Source: Apostichopus japonicus (Eukaryota; Echinodermata; Holothuroidea; Aspidochirotida; Stichopodidae). From it: 64,000 nt of DNA. Position numbers and translations under genes: made by a program. The DNA lies in the NCBI RefSeq assembly GCF_037975245.1, contig NC_092565.1, positions 12,146,499 to 12,210,498 on the forward strand. Direction: 5' to 3'. The notes beneath the pieces are model-generated. The model had not been told where the DNA came from and made no database searches. It worked only from the letters and a program-made list of their open reading frames with translations. This document shows positions 29,823 through 45,111 of this stretch, piece by piece (position 1 is the first letter of the stretch; each line of letters starts with the position of its first letter).

Positions 29823-32291
<2,469 letters not shown>

Positions 32292-32470
32292 AATGAAAAT
32301 CGTAATGAGTTGGAAAATCAAGAACAGTGAAAAAACTTCCAGCCTCCACCGGGATTCGAACCCGGGCCTCCCGCTTTGTACGCGGACACCCTAACCACTA
32401 GGCTATGGACGCTGACTGTATGTCCAGAGGTTCTAAACCGGCAAGGAAGGTCGTAATTCCACTGTAGGCG
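32292..32470 (-). mobile_element. tRNA-derived SINE with (TA)n tail, copy 2
   Basis: Minus strand: TAGCCTAGTGGTTAGGGTGT (A box) and GGGTTCGAATCCCGG (B box), body ending CTCATTACGATTTTCATT and a (TA)n tail on the left. It is the best preserved copy of this family, and its head extends to about 32470. Confidence 0.8.
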
Positions 32471-32597
32471 TTTGTCACCTGTATCGAACAATACTAGTTC
32501 TGTTTTCGGTGACATATTTTGCCTTACTCTATAGAGATCAAACATGATGCTAACCAACTCGAAAATCATTTGTGATTCCTAAAGCCGGATCTCGAAA

Positions 32598-32718
<121 letters not shown>

Positions 32719-32841
32719 TTGTAGAATCTACTTCTAGTATCATTACCATGGAACTGAAAAGTATTAAAATAAAGAAGTAAGAGCATTTTTAGAAAGAAAA
32801 CTGCACATCATGATATCATTTCTAAACAAGTTGTTGTTGCT

Positions 32842-34090
32842 TTAAGGACGACGTATCTTCATCTCGGTTACTTGAGGGAGTAATGATTCCTCGCCACGCA
32901 TACCAGTTAATGCCGTTGCCGTAGGAATCATGTTCCCCTCCAAGGTATAGTCCATTCAGATTTGAGGAGTGGCAAGCATTATACCACCAGGCACCGCTAT
33001 ACGCCTCTGCACAGTTATTGCCCGCCGAAGGATCGTTGTCCGAGTCTTTGGTGGAAAAGGCTCGGCCGTTTTGCTGAGAGAATGAATCACCTGGATGTTG
33101 GAAAGGAAAAATCGGAGAGAATGTGAGAGAGATATTTGTCATTCATATCAAAACAGTACATAAGAAAGAATAGAAACAAATATTTCTCGTTTATTAAATA
33201 TGGTGTTCAGTCTTGGCAGCTAACCGATTAACCTGTTAATATATTTTTTTAATTGTAAACGGAGGTTTCCTTTCCTCCTTTTCATTTTGTCTTTTTGCAG
33301 ACGTCCATGCTAAGGATGTTAACAGTACAGCTTAGTAACTTGTCTTGGTCTTACCTGCGGTTACACTGAATCCGCCAAGAAGTAGTTTATAGAGATTTGT
33401 CTCGTCTCCAATACGAAAAAAGTTTGGCGAAACGAGTTTCTCCATCAAAATCAGCCACATCAACCCGCATCTCGTATGATCCTTGTGCGGTCAAATAAAA
33501 TAGTTTCTCGTTTCCAATCTAAAATTCAGAGTTGACGTTCCCGAAACCTTCTCGGTATTCACTCCATCCTCGAAAAAGATCCAACCGAACCGTCAAGACG
33601 TCTTTGAAAAACCTATCAGAAGAAATCTACAAATATTATACCCTTTGCATATAAAATGTTATTACCATGAAGTTTCATACATATGTAGCCAATATGGCGT
33701 TCGTAACGATTGTTGAGGCCAAGAGATTATTGCGAAATCAGTAGGTATGACGTTTCTGAACCATTCAAGAAATCCATAATTGCCAGCCTAACACTGTTTG
33801 TTTGACCAGCGGTTCCCAGCATGAGGATATGGAGCCCCGGATTGGGGGTTAATGAGCCGATTTTGGGAGGCTATTGGACTGTTGCTGATAGAACTAATTG
33901 GTAGAAAGGAAGTAAGATTCACTAAAGCTATATGATGGTCTTATCGTCCAGCCACCCCCGTCAGTGTCCATGTCACAGTATATATAGAAGGGTTCGGGAT
34001 AGGTCGATGGCTGGATGGCGTAAACGCCACTCTTACACACGCCTTTATCTTTGATATCCATACAGTCTTTGGGGTAACGTTGATGGTCGC
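32842..34090 (-). pseudogene. FReD (fibrinogen-related) pseudogene, exons 3-5 only
   Basis: A tandem copy, in the same orientation, of the 3' part of the intact gene at 38057-41710. It keeps exon 3 (33945-34090, same 146-bp length), exon 4 (33355-33612) and exon 5 (32842-33090). Signs that it is dead: the donor after exon 3 reads ATAAG where the intact copy has GTAAG; exon 4 has a 1-base insertion and a net 5-base deletion; exon 5 has two separate 1-base losses near its end; and the signal-peptide exon and exon 2 are not found upstream. About 390 bp of intron 3 is also missing. Duplicated flanks run from about 32715 to 34575. Confidence 0.85.
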
Positions 34091-34575
34091 CTTGCAAAAA
34101 AAGCAGTAAATGTATTCAGCCAAAGAAGCAAAATGTTAATGCGACATAATTAATGTAAACCTTTGCGAAATTCTTTACTTATTAAAGGAAAGAATTTTTA
34201 CACCACATCTCTGACTAATGGACAAGGTTGGCTGTATGAAAGATTTGTAACGAACAGTTACTACAACTGTACAGGTAAAGGTAAATAGGCTGCAGCCCGG
34301 ATGATTTTTCTTTCTTCTTTTTTATAAATCTATAAGTAAGAGGGTTTGTTGATGAGGGCGTAAAGACAATGAAGTATTTCCAAATGTCACAGCCTTCTAT
34401 GGCAATTTACAGTAGGATTATTTGAATGAAAACGCTGGTCTTTTACAGAAAATTGTTGTTTAAGTTTTGCAGGTTGGTTGCGGCTTATAATGACAAGATT
34501 AACGTTAACCATTGTCGGAATTCCACCGGTGTCGAAGGGTTGGCGATACAGTTTATGAAAAGTTGTGAAAATATG

Positions 34576-37500
34576 TCTCAATTGCTCAAAACAATAACAG
34601 TGGGAGTTAAATCCAAAACCTGACCTCAGATGACCTTTCACATGTACAAACAGATAAAAAAATAGATTGTTGTGTTTACAGTGTCAACCTTCTCTGTTTG
34701 AGGCATATGTATGCGTGTACAGTATACTCGTTGCTTACATTGTAACAGAAATTTCAAAAGAGGTGTACAAAAATGTTGAGTAAATCTGTCCCCACGTTTT
34801 CAAAGTTAAGAGAAGTCAAAGAGAAGGTATTCGTTTCGATATGAAATAAGATTTGGAAGATGAAATGTTTGAAGCTGTTTTTCCTCCCTTACTAAATACA
34901 AGAAGACGTTAACGTTAATACCAAAGTGTCGCCTTTATTGTTGTCACCGTTCTTTACCGACGGGCTTACCCGTTACATCCCTCTCCCGTTTGGCCGCGTC
35001 CCAAAGGGGTTGCAGCTTTGAACTTCTCCACCTCATTGTAGTTAATGAAATGTAACTCAGTTGTGCCCACCAAAATAAGCTCCACCAAGCGGATAAAAGC
35101 GATACGGAAGCTTCGTATGGACTTTGATATAATGAAAATCTTAATTGGTGTTTCTTTCTACAAAGGGGTAAAAACTCTATAAAAAGGATTATGTGTTTAT
35201 TCCAGAGTCTGTTAAAAATACTTTGTATTTATTTCAGCCATGTTTATGGACAATTAGGATGATTTTCGAGGTTAAAACTTGGCTTCCACACCACGGAGTA
35301 GCAGCTCAGTAAGTGATTGAGTGTGGAACTTTTATAGTTTCGTTTTTTGATGGAAGTTTAGAATTACATATCGATAACTTATGACTCTAATAGACCTGTT
35401 TATTTATTTAAGATTATGTTAAGTACCCTATGTATGAATTTCAGCTACATTTATAGACAAATAGGGTGTTTCCCGGGGTGGAGACATTAGTTTTATTCAA
35501 TATCAGACATTTATCATATTAGAATAAGTTAGGATATAGCAGAAGTTTGAAGCCTTTTGCAGGGTGGTACTGAAGCCCAGCATCCTTGCATAAACCATAT
35601 GAGCCAATACAACATTGGGACATTTAATTCAAGTAAATATCAGACAATATCAAATTAGAGTAAGTTAGGATATAGGATAGGTTTGATGCCCTTTGCAGGG
35701 TGGTGGTGTAGCCCAGCCTCCTTGATCATCGGTCAGGTGTGTAATACAGCTGACCTACAAGGGGAAAATAATGGTACATATGATCTTAGGTAGAAGCCTG
35801 AGAAGCGTTGCTGTATAGAAAAATGTGCGAGGGGTGACGATGAGTGTGGGAGGGGTGACGACAAGGGCGAGGGTGTCGACGAGTGTGGGAGGGGTGACGG
35901 CGAGGGCGAGGGGTGACGACGAGGGCAGGGGGTGATCACGAGACAAGGGCGAGGGGTGACCACGAGGGCGAGGGGTGACGACGAGGGCGAGGGGTGATCA
36001 CGAGACAAGGGCGAGGGTGACCACGAGTGTGCACGGGTGACCAAGAGTGCGAGGGGTGACAACCAGTTCGAGGGATGATGACGAGTGCGAGGGGTGATGA
36101 CGAGTGCGAGGGGTGATGACGAGTGCGAGGGGTGATGACGAGGGCGAGGGGTGACGTTCCAAAGAACCATGTCTTAAGTATCAATTGTCACATACTCTCA
36201 AGGCTAATAACTTAATTCCTCTGTTTGGAAATGTATGCGAGGCACCCCTAATTTGATTTTTTATTGCATTGTCGTAAAACTGAAAGAGGAAACTTCAACC
36301 AATTACACTTCATAAAAGTTTCAGCGGGGGTTGGTGGGGGGGGGGGCATGCCTACCCATTTACTGGATCAGAACTGGTGTGTTCATATTGGGTCAAGGGC
36401 ATCCATTTGAGAAACCTGAGGTGTCAATTCAAATGGTGCTAGTTTTAGGGTCCAAAAAGCTTGCTTTTTCCAAACCCCAGCCCTGCCAGTTGGTTACTAA
36501 GCCAGTAGATAGTGTTGCCTCAGTCCGTCACTGGCTCCAATCAGATTAACTCAAGTTGCTTGATTAATGGTCTATACAAGAGGTCCGCAATCTTTTAATC
36601 TTGGACTGCTGACTTGATGTTGAAAAAAAATGATAATAATTATAGCTGCCAAGCACCGGAAAATGTAGATAAATTTAGGCAACTTCCTGAAAAAAATCTT
36701 GTTGTTGCTGCAAGCTACCAAACTTTGTTTGCAGAACATTTTCCATCCACGGATTGCAAGCAACAATGTAGAAATGTTAACATCCATAGGGAGTATCACC
36801 ACAGAGTCCCATAATGGTTGAGATCTCTGAGATCAGCAAAATGTCAGGTCACTTTGTCAGAGATGGCACTCCTCAGGTTCCTCACAACTCTCTTTACAGC
36901 TTGTGTATTTCGGTAAAATTTTGATGGTTGTGGTTAACTTTTTCGGACCCTTATTGTCTTAATGCAGATCCCCTTAACAGACAGCAACCATATTGCACGG
37001 CTAATCTAGGGGTCTACTGTCCCTGGGTTGAGAAACATGGGTCTTTACAAACACGGCATGCAACTAATTTCATGTGGCCAATAGTAGGGATACATTGATG
37101 ACACTTTTTTTATGAAATTTAAATTTTGATAACTTGTGAAAGGTGATTGATTTTATGCACATTAAAGATAGCTCTACAATAGTATTACATTCTCTGCCGT
37201 TAATAGTTTACGTTATGCACAAATATTAAAGTAATACAGATTTGATGTGGATTCTGCCTTTATCAATGTTTTTCGCCGTGTGAATGGGTGCGTAAAATTA
37301 TACTGTGATATAGAGCTAATTTAGTTGCCCCCAATGAGATTCAATGCATTCTCACTGGTAACTTGAACAAATTTGCAAGTATAAAAGCTTCCAATATTTT
37401 GTGGGAGATGATATTCAAATGGTATAGAAGGCAGAACTAGGAATGAACTGGCTGAACACAATTTTAAGTACTATTCACACATTTGATGGGGCACGATGTA

Positions 37501-37892
37501 TACTGTACGCCTTTGTTTAAATAACAACCGAAGGCAAGGCATCATTTAGAAATATTTTATTGATTTGTGTTTTGGTTTTATTGAGCAGACGCTCAATATA
37601 ACAGAAAGTTCAATTTATCTTTAAAATTTCATATTAATTTTTAACTACAGTTGAACTAATGTAACGAATTTTCACATTGTGTACCCATTGACGCTTCACC
37701 ATGTTGTCACAAGGTTCTTTAAGGAACTATGCAACTGTTAATACCTTAACTATAGGAAGCAAAATATGGAGTATCAAATGTTATCCCATCAGTTACTCAT
37801 GTAATCTGGTTTGGAGAAATGTTATGTTTCTCTGTCACTTTTTTGAGACAAATATACAGTATGTAAATAGTACCTAAAATTTAACACATAGG
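34576..37892. other. spacer between the two FReD copies
   Basis: No gene recognised. It contains a local duplication (35500-35592 against 35637-35728, sharing AAGTTAGGATATA and GCAGGGTGGT), similar diverged blocks near 35.21 and 35.40 kb, and the 19-bp minisatellite described separately. Confidence 0.5.
35825..36155. repeat. minisatellite of about 19 bp (GCGAGGGGTGATGACGAGT-like)
   Basis: About 17 units, partly degenerate, of GCGAGGGGTGAYGACGAGT type. Because the unit is not a multiple of three, it opens mixed-frame Pro/Ser/Leu-rich frames on the minus strand that are artefacts. Confidence 0.85.
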
Positions 37893-38056
37893 TCATTGTA
37901 GAATCTACTTCTAGTATCATTGCCATGGAACTGAAAAGTATTAAAATAAAGATGTAAGAACATTTTTAGAAAGAAAACTGTGCAACATTATATCATTTCT
38001 AAACAAGAAAAAGGAGAGAAAAGATGGTGTTTATTCTGGCTGTTGTTGTTGTTGTT

Positions 38057-38304
38057 TTAAAGACGACGGATCTTCATCTCGGATGTCTTGAGGGAGTAAT
38101 GATGTCCTCGCCACTCGTACCAGTTCATACCGTTGGCGTAGGAAGCGTGTTCCCCTCCAAGGTATAGCCCATTCAGATTTGAGGAGTGGCATGCTGTATA
38201 CCACCAGGCACCGCTATACGCCACTGCACAGTTACTGTCTGCAGTATCGTTGTCCGAGTCTTTGGTGGAAAAGGCTTGGCCGTTATGCCCAGATAATGAA
38301 TCAC
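38057..38304 (-). CDS. FReD gene exon 5
   Basis: C-terminal third of the domain with the calcium-binding loop KDSDND, the cysteine pair region (NCAVAY ... ACHSSNLNG) and TAA stop. Acceptor cattcag. Confidence 0.92.
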
Positions 38305-41300
38305 CTGAATGTTGGAAAGGAAAAATCGGAGAGAATGGGAGAGAGAGAAAGATTTGTCATTCATACATTAGACATCGCAAAGAGGAAAGTGGCAGGGAAA
38401 TCAATCATAACAGTAAATAAACAAGAACCAAAACATATATTTCTCGTTTATTAAATATGGTGTTCAGTCTTGGCAGCTAACCGGTTAACCTGTTAATTTT
38501 TTTTTTCATTGTAAACCAAGGTTAAATTTCCATTCCTTCTTTGCATTTTGTCTTTTTGCGGAAGTCCATGCTAAGGATGTTAACAGTATAGCTTAGTAAC
38601 TTGTCTTGGTCTTACCTGCGGTTCCACTGTATCCACCAAGAAGTAGTTTATAGAGATTCGCCTCGTCTCCAATGCGAAAGTAGTCGTATCTGGCGAAACG
38701 AGTTTCTCCATCAAAATCGGCCACATCAACCCGCATCTCGTATGATCCTTGTGCGGTCAAATAAAATAGTTTCTCGTTTCCAATCCAAAACTCAGAGTTG
38801 ACGTTCCCGAAACCTTCTCGGTATTCACTCCATCCTCGAAAAAATCCAACCGAACCGTCAAGACGTTTTTGAAAAACCTTTCAGAAGAAATCAACAAATA
38901 TTATACCATTTGCATATAAAATGTTATTACCATGAAGTTTCATACATATGTAGCCAATATGGCGTATGTAACGATTGTTGAGGCCAATAACAAACTGATG
39001 AACATGGCTCGTTCCGGAAATGATATACTTGGTCGTGATGATTACTTGCATCACTGCAGGGTCTGTTCCAGTAGGAGGGGGCAGGGGGAGGGGGCAGGGG
39101 AGGGGGTGAGGTTACTTAGTGCTTCCTCGCTCGGAAAATGAATAAACTATTTCTAAATGGTTAAAAAAGACTTCTTGATTAACAATTGTATCGGAACCAT
39201 CAAAATGTAACAAATGAGAATTAAGTCATGGTAACAAATTTCATATCACGGATTTACCTTTTATAGTCCTTTTGACCTTGTTCGTTTCCAAACCTGGTTC
39301 TTCTGGATCTCTACTTATTGGGGGGTTTTACATCTATATTGGCGTGTATTGCATCAGCCTTTAAGATATTATTAACCTCTGAAAATAGCAGGTGACATTT
39401 CCATCCATGCCCATTTCCTCCCTTGCCCCTCCTCTCCTCCAAACGAAATTTAGAATGGAAAAGATTATTGCGAATAGCGAAATCAGTAGGATTGACGCTT
39501 CTGAACCATTCAAGAAATCCATAATTGCCAGCCTAGCACGTTTTGTTTGACCAGCGGTTCCCAACATGAGGATATGGAGCCCCGGATTGGTGGTTAATGA
39601 GCCGATTTTGGGAGGCTATTGGACTGTTGCTGATAGATATAATTGGTAGAAAGGGAAGTAAGATTCACAAAAGCTATATGATGGTCTTACCGTCCAGCCA
39701 CCCCCGTCAGTGTCCATGTCACAGTATACATAGAATGGTTCGGGATAGGTCGATGGTTGGATGGCGTAAACGCCACTCTTACACACACCTTTATCTTTGA
39801 TATCCGTACAGTCTTTGGGGTAACGTTGATGGTCGCCTTGCAAAAAAGTAGTAAAAGTATTCAGCCAAAGAAGCAAAATGTTAATGCGACGTCATTAATA
39901 TAAACCTTTGCGAACTTCTTTACTTATTAAAGGAAAGAATTTGTACATCACATCTCTGACTAATAGACAAGGTTGGCTGTATGAAAGATTTGTAACAAAA
40001 AGTTACTACAACTGTACAGGTAAAGGTAAATAGGCCGCAGGGATATTTTTTTAGTATTATTTTATAAATATATAAGTATGAGGGTTTGTTGATGAGGGCG
40101 TAAAGACAATGAAGTATTTGCAGGAGAGAAGCAAAGATTTCAAATGTCACAGCCTGCTATGGCAATTTTACAGTAGGATTATTGAAGAGAAAACACTGGT
40201 CTTTTACAGAAAATTGTTTTTTAAGTTTTGCAGGTTCGTTGCGGCTTATAATGACAAGATTCACATTATCCATATTCGGAATTCCACCGGTGTCGAAGAA
40301 TTGGCGATACAATTTATGAAAAGTTGTGAAAATATGAATAAGAAATAATCATCTGAACATATATATAAACATCACAAGTACTTTACAGGGCAAATTTTGA
40401 AACCTATCATATAAGATACATGATAACATTAACATAAGAATCAGTATATTGCAGTTGCTGTTATTTTTCATTATTATCTTCGTCATCATAGGCCTATTAT
40501 AATTATTGGAAACATGTAATAGACTTACCATGATCACTCCCGTGCCATGACCCACAATGATCCGCAGTACTCTGCCAGAGAAACATTAATTAAGATAAAT
40601 ATGGGTAATATGTCTGTCTGGGAGATGGAAGAGGACCAATGTTTGTCTCAGTGTTTGTGTGTGTGGGGGGGGGGGAGGGGGCTAATCCGTCAATGGGCAT
40701 TGGGGCACGTGGCTTTGATAAGAGAGAGGGGGCCACAAATGAACCCTCTGTGGATACCGTGGACACGCATTTCCAGATATTTAAATATATATATTTCAAA
40801 ATTCAAATACACGGACACAAATGACTCAAACTTGGACTTAAAAAGGAAAAAAGCCATGACTTGGAACCAGACGTGAGTACCGAGGATTAGGACTTTCGAC
40901 TGCAACACTGGCTCCTAGTGTAGTGAGTACTCGTAATCACTTTTAAGAATCTCCCAAACCTAGACTTCATGGTAATTTCTTGTGATATATAGATTCATCC
41001 ACATCATAAGTTTACAAACTATAACCAGAATAATGAAAGTTTACTAAAGATAAAGGAATATGTTTTTTTTTACAAGATTACTACAGATAGCTCTTTATAG
41101 ACTACATATTTCCATATTATATTATAAAGTAAAAATAAGGTTTTCATCAAAGATAATGAAAGATAATGATATATACCATTAGAATTGGCGAAATATAGCA
41201 CCGGACCTGATTGAAATGATATATACCATTAGATAATGATATATACCATTAGAATTGGCGAAATATAGCACCGGACCTGATTGAAATGATATATACCATT

Positions 41301-41710
41301 AGATAATGATATATACCATTAGAATTGGCGAAATATAGCACCGGACCTGATTGAAATGGCTCCAGCATAGGAAGCCCAACAATTAACGTTTATTTAGTTA
41401 TAACACTAATTTGCAACTAAACGACCAACTGATCAGAATTAAATGTGTAGCCCTTCTCTGCATTAAAGATTCGACAGAGACCGTAAAAGTATGACATTCA
41501 TCTTGTACCCCTTAAGCGTATGACGTGCATTGCAGAGTAACAATGATGATGACCTAAGGAGTTGGGGTGTTTACCCCAATCCCATCCCATGTTGCACCCC
41601 AGCATGAATAGCTCTAGACAGTAGACTGAGTTCACTTAAATGAAAACGAAAGGTCTTACCTGCTTAAGAACAAACAGGATACCGATAAAGACCAGTCCAA
41701 ATATCTCCAT
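38057..41710 (-). CDS. Secreted fibrinogen-domain protein (FReD, holothurian fibrinogen-like type), 5 exons
   Basis: Exons on the minus strand: 41710-41660, 40571-40529, 39836-39691, 38877-38616, 38304-38057. All junctions have GT/AG and matching phases (0, 1, 0, 1), giving 249 aa. Residues 1-17 ([17 protein letters not shown]) are a signal peptide. The fibrinogen C-terminal domain fills the rest: [35 protein letters not shown] across the exon 3/4 junction, [23 protein letters not shown], the calcium-site stretch KDSDND (182-187), and [13 protein letters not shown] near the end, finishing EMKIRRL. FReD proteins of this size are secreted lectin-like recognition or agglutination proteins; the ligand cannot be read from sequence. 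A minus-strand AATAAA lies at 38030-38035, just past the stop, and a TATA-like TATAAG lies about 90 bp upstream of the ATG. A partial, decayed duplicate lies downstream at 32842-34090. Confidence 0.92.
38616..38877 (-). CDS. FReD gene exon 4
   Basis: 87 codons plus one base: [16 protein letters not shown] to GYSGTAG. Acceptor ctttctgaaag on the minus strand, donor gtaaga. Confidence 0.92.
39691..39836 (-). CDS. FReD gene exon 3
   Basis: Start of the fibrinogen domain, [13 protein letters not shown] to DTDGGGWT, with three cysteines. Donor gtaaga intact, unlike the duplicate. Confidence 0.92.
40529..40571 (-). CDS. FReD gene exon 2 (micro-exon, 43 bp)
   Basis: Encodes [14 protein letters not shown] plus one base. 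Acceptor ctctggcag, donor gtaagt. It joins exon 1 in phase 0 and exon 3 in phase 1, and adds one cysteine ahead of the domain. Confidence 0.8.
41161..41358. repeat. 70-bp tandem repeat, 2.8 units, in FReD intron 1
   Basis: Two complete units (41161-41230, 41231-41300) and a partial third (41301-41358), seemingly identical. Each unit itself contains the word ATGATATATACCATTAGA twice in near-copy form. Confidence 0.95.
41660..41710 (-). CDS. FReD gene exon 1 (signal peptide)
   Basis: 17 codons from ATG, strongly hydrophobic, donor gtaaga. It is the only plausible start that joins exon 2 in frame. Confidence 0.85.
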
Positions 41711-41797
41711 AATGACTTTAGAGTTCTTTCTTTTTCACGGTCTTGTGAAACAGGCTCTCATGTAGTTTACAATGATATTAACGGTGACTATTCCTCA

Positions 41798-41808
41798 ATC
41801 TTATACCG
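41798..41808 (-). promoter_or_regulatory. TATA-like box upstream of FReD gene
   Basis: On the minus strand CGGTATAAGAT lies about 90 bp upstream of the start codon. Its position fits a short 5'UTR. Confidence 0.3.
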
Positions 41809-41810
41809 AT

Positions 41811-42593
41811 CAAGAAATGAGAAAAAAATATAAATAACCTTAGTCAATCTAATTTGTTCTCAAGTTCCTTTCGCTAGGTGTCACTAACCCGTGAATCAGT
41901 GACACAATATCCATACAAAGGAAGTAGATATATGTCATTTGATGCTCTTAGCACTGTAAACGTATCCCACAATGCTTGTAGATCCATAAATGACATCTGA
42001 TACACTATAACACTAAAAGAAATATGATGAATTCAATAACTTAGTATCAATATTTTTAGACCTTGTCCTTGACCTGTTTTCATTGGTTTCTTCAAAGTTC
42101 TGTTATCGAGTTTCTTTGTTTCAAACCCGCAGAAAAAATAAGACCTTGCTTCAAAGGTTTATGTTTTGGGTTTTTTTTTTCTGTGGAAGACCCCATCGCT
42201 CCACATGGGTTTCGCCTATAGTGACCAGAGTGCAACACCGCCTCCTTTATCAAATCCTAGATTCCTTCCTGGTTTTGTCCTATTGGGACTCATCAGGCGA
42301 AGGAAGGAATCAAACCCCGGATCTTGTGTCACAGACCGAAGACCGTACCTCTCGACCACAGGGATTCTACTGGTGTGTGAATGCGTATAAATTGGCTTTG
42401 TATAACTGTCATTATTGAGAGCGTATTACCCAAGTGTTATGATTTTACAGAGTGCTTCTCTGGAGTGTTATTCGTTATTTATTTACTATATAGCTGTCAT
42501 ATCACTTGCTACACATTCATTTCTTATTTACGACTTGCCTTGTCTATAAAGAGTGGTTATTCTGTGTAGATTGTCAGATTCAAGCACCAATCA
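41811..42593. other. intergenic stretch upstream of FReD gene
   Basis: No gene recognised. It contains short open frames only, with no motif. Confidence 0.4.
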
Positions 42594-42782
42594 TTTTAGA
42601 TTGAAATAATAGCTGTGCTTACAAACGGACAGTGATAATTATTCGATATTTTGAATATATTTTACCTTAAGCTAAGAACTTGATTTGTATAACTTTTGGG
42701 CCAGATAAAGATAAATAATATTAACATATATTTTTCATTATTGCATTCTATTTTGTAAATAAGCCATATATATATATATAGC

Positions 42783-42877
<95 letters not shown>
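42594..42877. repeat. dispersed repeat ending in (TA)n, copy 2
   Basis: Nearly the same 170 bp as 28638-28808, followed by a (TA)n array to 42877. The array abuts the Penelope-like remnant. Confidence 0.7.
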
Positions 42878-42880
<3 letters not shown>

Positions 42881-42944
42881 TAGGAAGAGTTTTACATTTG
42901 TAGAACCATATAAACGAGCAAAATAAAACGAAACAGTTGATGAA

Positions 42945-43391
42945 AGTCATGGTAGTGTATATTCAAACGTTTTCGAAGATTTCCCATCTTCCTCGTCAGG
43001 AAATAGATAACAATATAGTCACTTATGTATAGACTTTAGTGCATACGAAAGTTGTAGTATTAATGTTGACTATCCATGTTCAAAGATATAGGAGGTTCTA
43101 AAATAAGTTGAGTATATATGACGATCCATGTTGAAATAGTTGATTGTTTAAAACGGGTTTGAGTTTCTTGATGTACAGTGCCTCCTTAATTTTAATTTCA
43201 AAGTCTGTATAGCCGCTGTAAGACTAAAAGACATCTGGCTACAAGGGTCAAGGAGCACTTATCTGACAAATCTGCAATTTATGCGCATATCACTCACTGT
43301 ATAGACTGCCGAACAGCTAACATCACCAACTTTAGTGTCATAGAGAATCATGGTTGCTTAGAATGGAACTATGGTTTGAATTTTAGACTGT
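42945..43391. mobile_element. Penelope-like element remnant with internally inverted GIY-YIG pieces
   Basis: The + strand at 43217-43357 encodes CKTKRHLATRVKEHL ... SAIYAHITHC, typical of the GIY-YIG endonuclease region of Penelope-like retroelements. The minus strand at 43203-43098 encodes FEIKIKEALYIKKLKPVLNN and a stop, typical of the end of the same domain. At 42955-43005 (minus) the terminal motif CCTGACGAGG ... GAAAACGTTTG typical of these elements is present. So the upstream and downstream halves of one domain lie in opposite orientations, meeting near 43.21 kb. RT is not present. Confidence 0.6.
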
Positions 43392-44995
43392 TTAGTTGTG
43401 ACACATATACATATTTAAGCTCTGTAGACTTTTTTGGAATATTATGTCTGCCAGTGGCGGGAGGGTGGGGGTTCAGTCCCAGATATATACGCCTGTTCTA
43501 AAGGATTGGAAAGGTCTGTATATGTCTGTCTGTGGGTTGGTCTCTCGTAAAGTATCAGTATGGACTTGCATTACACAATATTTCATGCATTGCAAATTAG
43601 GATTTGATGTTTCTGAGCTGCTGTCCTTTTTGCTGTGGCTGTTGTAAATATTTTCCAACATAAGTAACCTTATTTCATTCACTTGTGTGGTCTCACCAAA
43701 TTGCTTGTATAAGTTTTCTTACACAGAACATATTGTTCCTATATGACAAACTGTTTACTATCACCTGTGTAATACTTCTATACATGATACAAACAGGACA
43801 ACATTATACCCAATGCTTTAAGTTAACTCACCCCCCCCCCCCCCCCTCATGCCAACCCGTCTTTCTTTCGGTGAATTAGTTATCCACATTTATATATGAA
43901 AGATCCACGTTTCTTGGTGGACAATGGTAATGCTGACTGTGTCTCATGACAATATCTCATTGTGCCAGAAATATAATATCAAAATAAGCTCTAAAACACG
44001 CTGGTATTTTTACACAAGAAAATTGTATTGCATATAACAATTATTGCACAGTTACAATGATCGCCAATGGGCATATGCCGTTTAGTTGGCTTGAGAATTA
44101 CAGTAAAATGTGACGACAATATTTTAAGCTTAAAATCACCTGAACTGGAGGCATTGATAACATCATTATGTGTCTATATTATATAGATAAAACATTGGTT
44201 TCTAAATTCTAAAGTAAGTCATTTAAGCATGATGGCATCACTCACTGCTGTTGCCAGGTGCAAATTTCATCAGACTTCATCATTTTACAATATCAAGCCT
44301 TATCTTATCATCTAGGTCCACCAGAAATATACAGCATAATTAATTCTGCAACAGAAAAACTTTCGATTACATACATTTTTATACTAAATATGAAAACACA
44401 GGTTATCTATGGGTGATTTCCTAGATATGACAAACATATAAAGAAATATGTAACTATTCTTTCTGCATTGGTTAAGATTTCAAAATTTATACAAAAGCAG
44501 CTATATTTATTTACTTGTTCACTACTTTATAACCATATATCAAAACGACACACCATGATAACTTAATCTTTGCGTGATTTTGTAGATATCATAATACATA
44601 AGAGAAAAAATCATATTTCTCATCTTTGATTAATGTTACAAACTTCATAAAAATATGTACTACCCCTTATATTTCTTTACTGTTTTTAATTTAAAAAGAA
44701 TATAAAAAATTGAACATTGGAATACTTATTCCCAATCTTCCATCACAACAGTTCTTTATAATCTTCACAAAAGAAGAACATATCACTGCTTCGATCCCAT
44801 TTAGGCTTAATCTTAATCCCATCTAATCTCATCTTAATCCTAGCCAATAGTTTTCTGTGCTCAAGCCATGTATTATTTCTCACACAGTTATTAATTATTA
44901 TTGTTGTTAGTGTTCATGATTTATGTTTAATTAGATCAGCCCAATTAAGCTAACTTTAACAAAATGAAAAACTTCTGTTTAGTACAACATGATTA
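43392..44995. other. intergenic stretch downstream of HELB
   Basis: AT-rich; no gene recognised. Poly-C near 43831-43846. Confidence 0.4.
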
Positions 44996-45001
44996 TTTAT
45001 T
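44996..45001 (-). terminator. HELB polyadenylation signal (AATAAA)
   Basis: AATAAA on the minus strand, 111 bp beyond the HELB stop codon. Confidence 0.55.
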
Positions 45002-45111
45002 ATGCAATATACAAAACATGAATGATGAATAAAAACAGAGTGTAGCTCTGGCTTTGTCTGTGAATGTGGCTGCCTTATAACGATAGGTGTCTTGGGAGCA
45101 TAGTTTCTAAT

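Noticed and set aside
35733-36184. Ser/Pro/Leu-rich minus-strand frames
   Set aside because: Produced by the 19-bp minisatellite, whose unit length shifts frame; no family similarity.
38179-38454. 91-codon plus-strand frame
   Set aside because: Antisense shadow of FReD exon 5 and its flanking intron.
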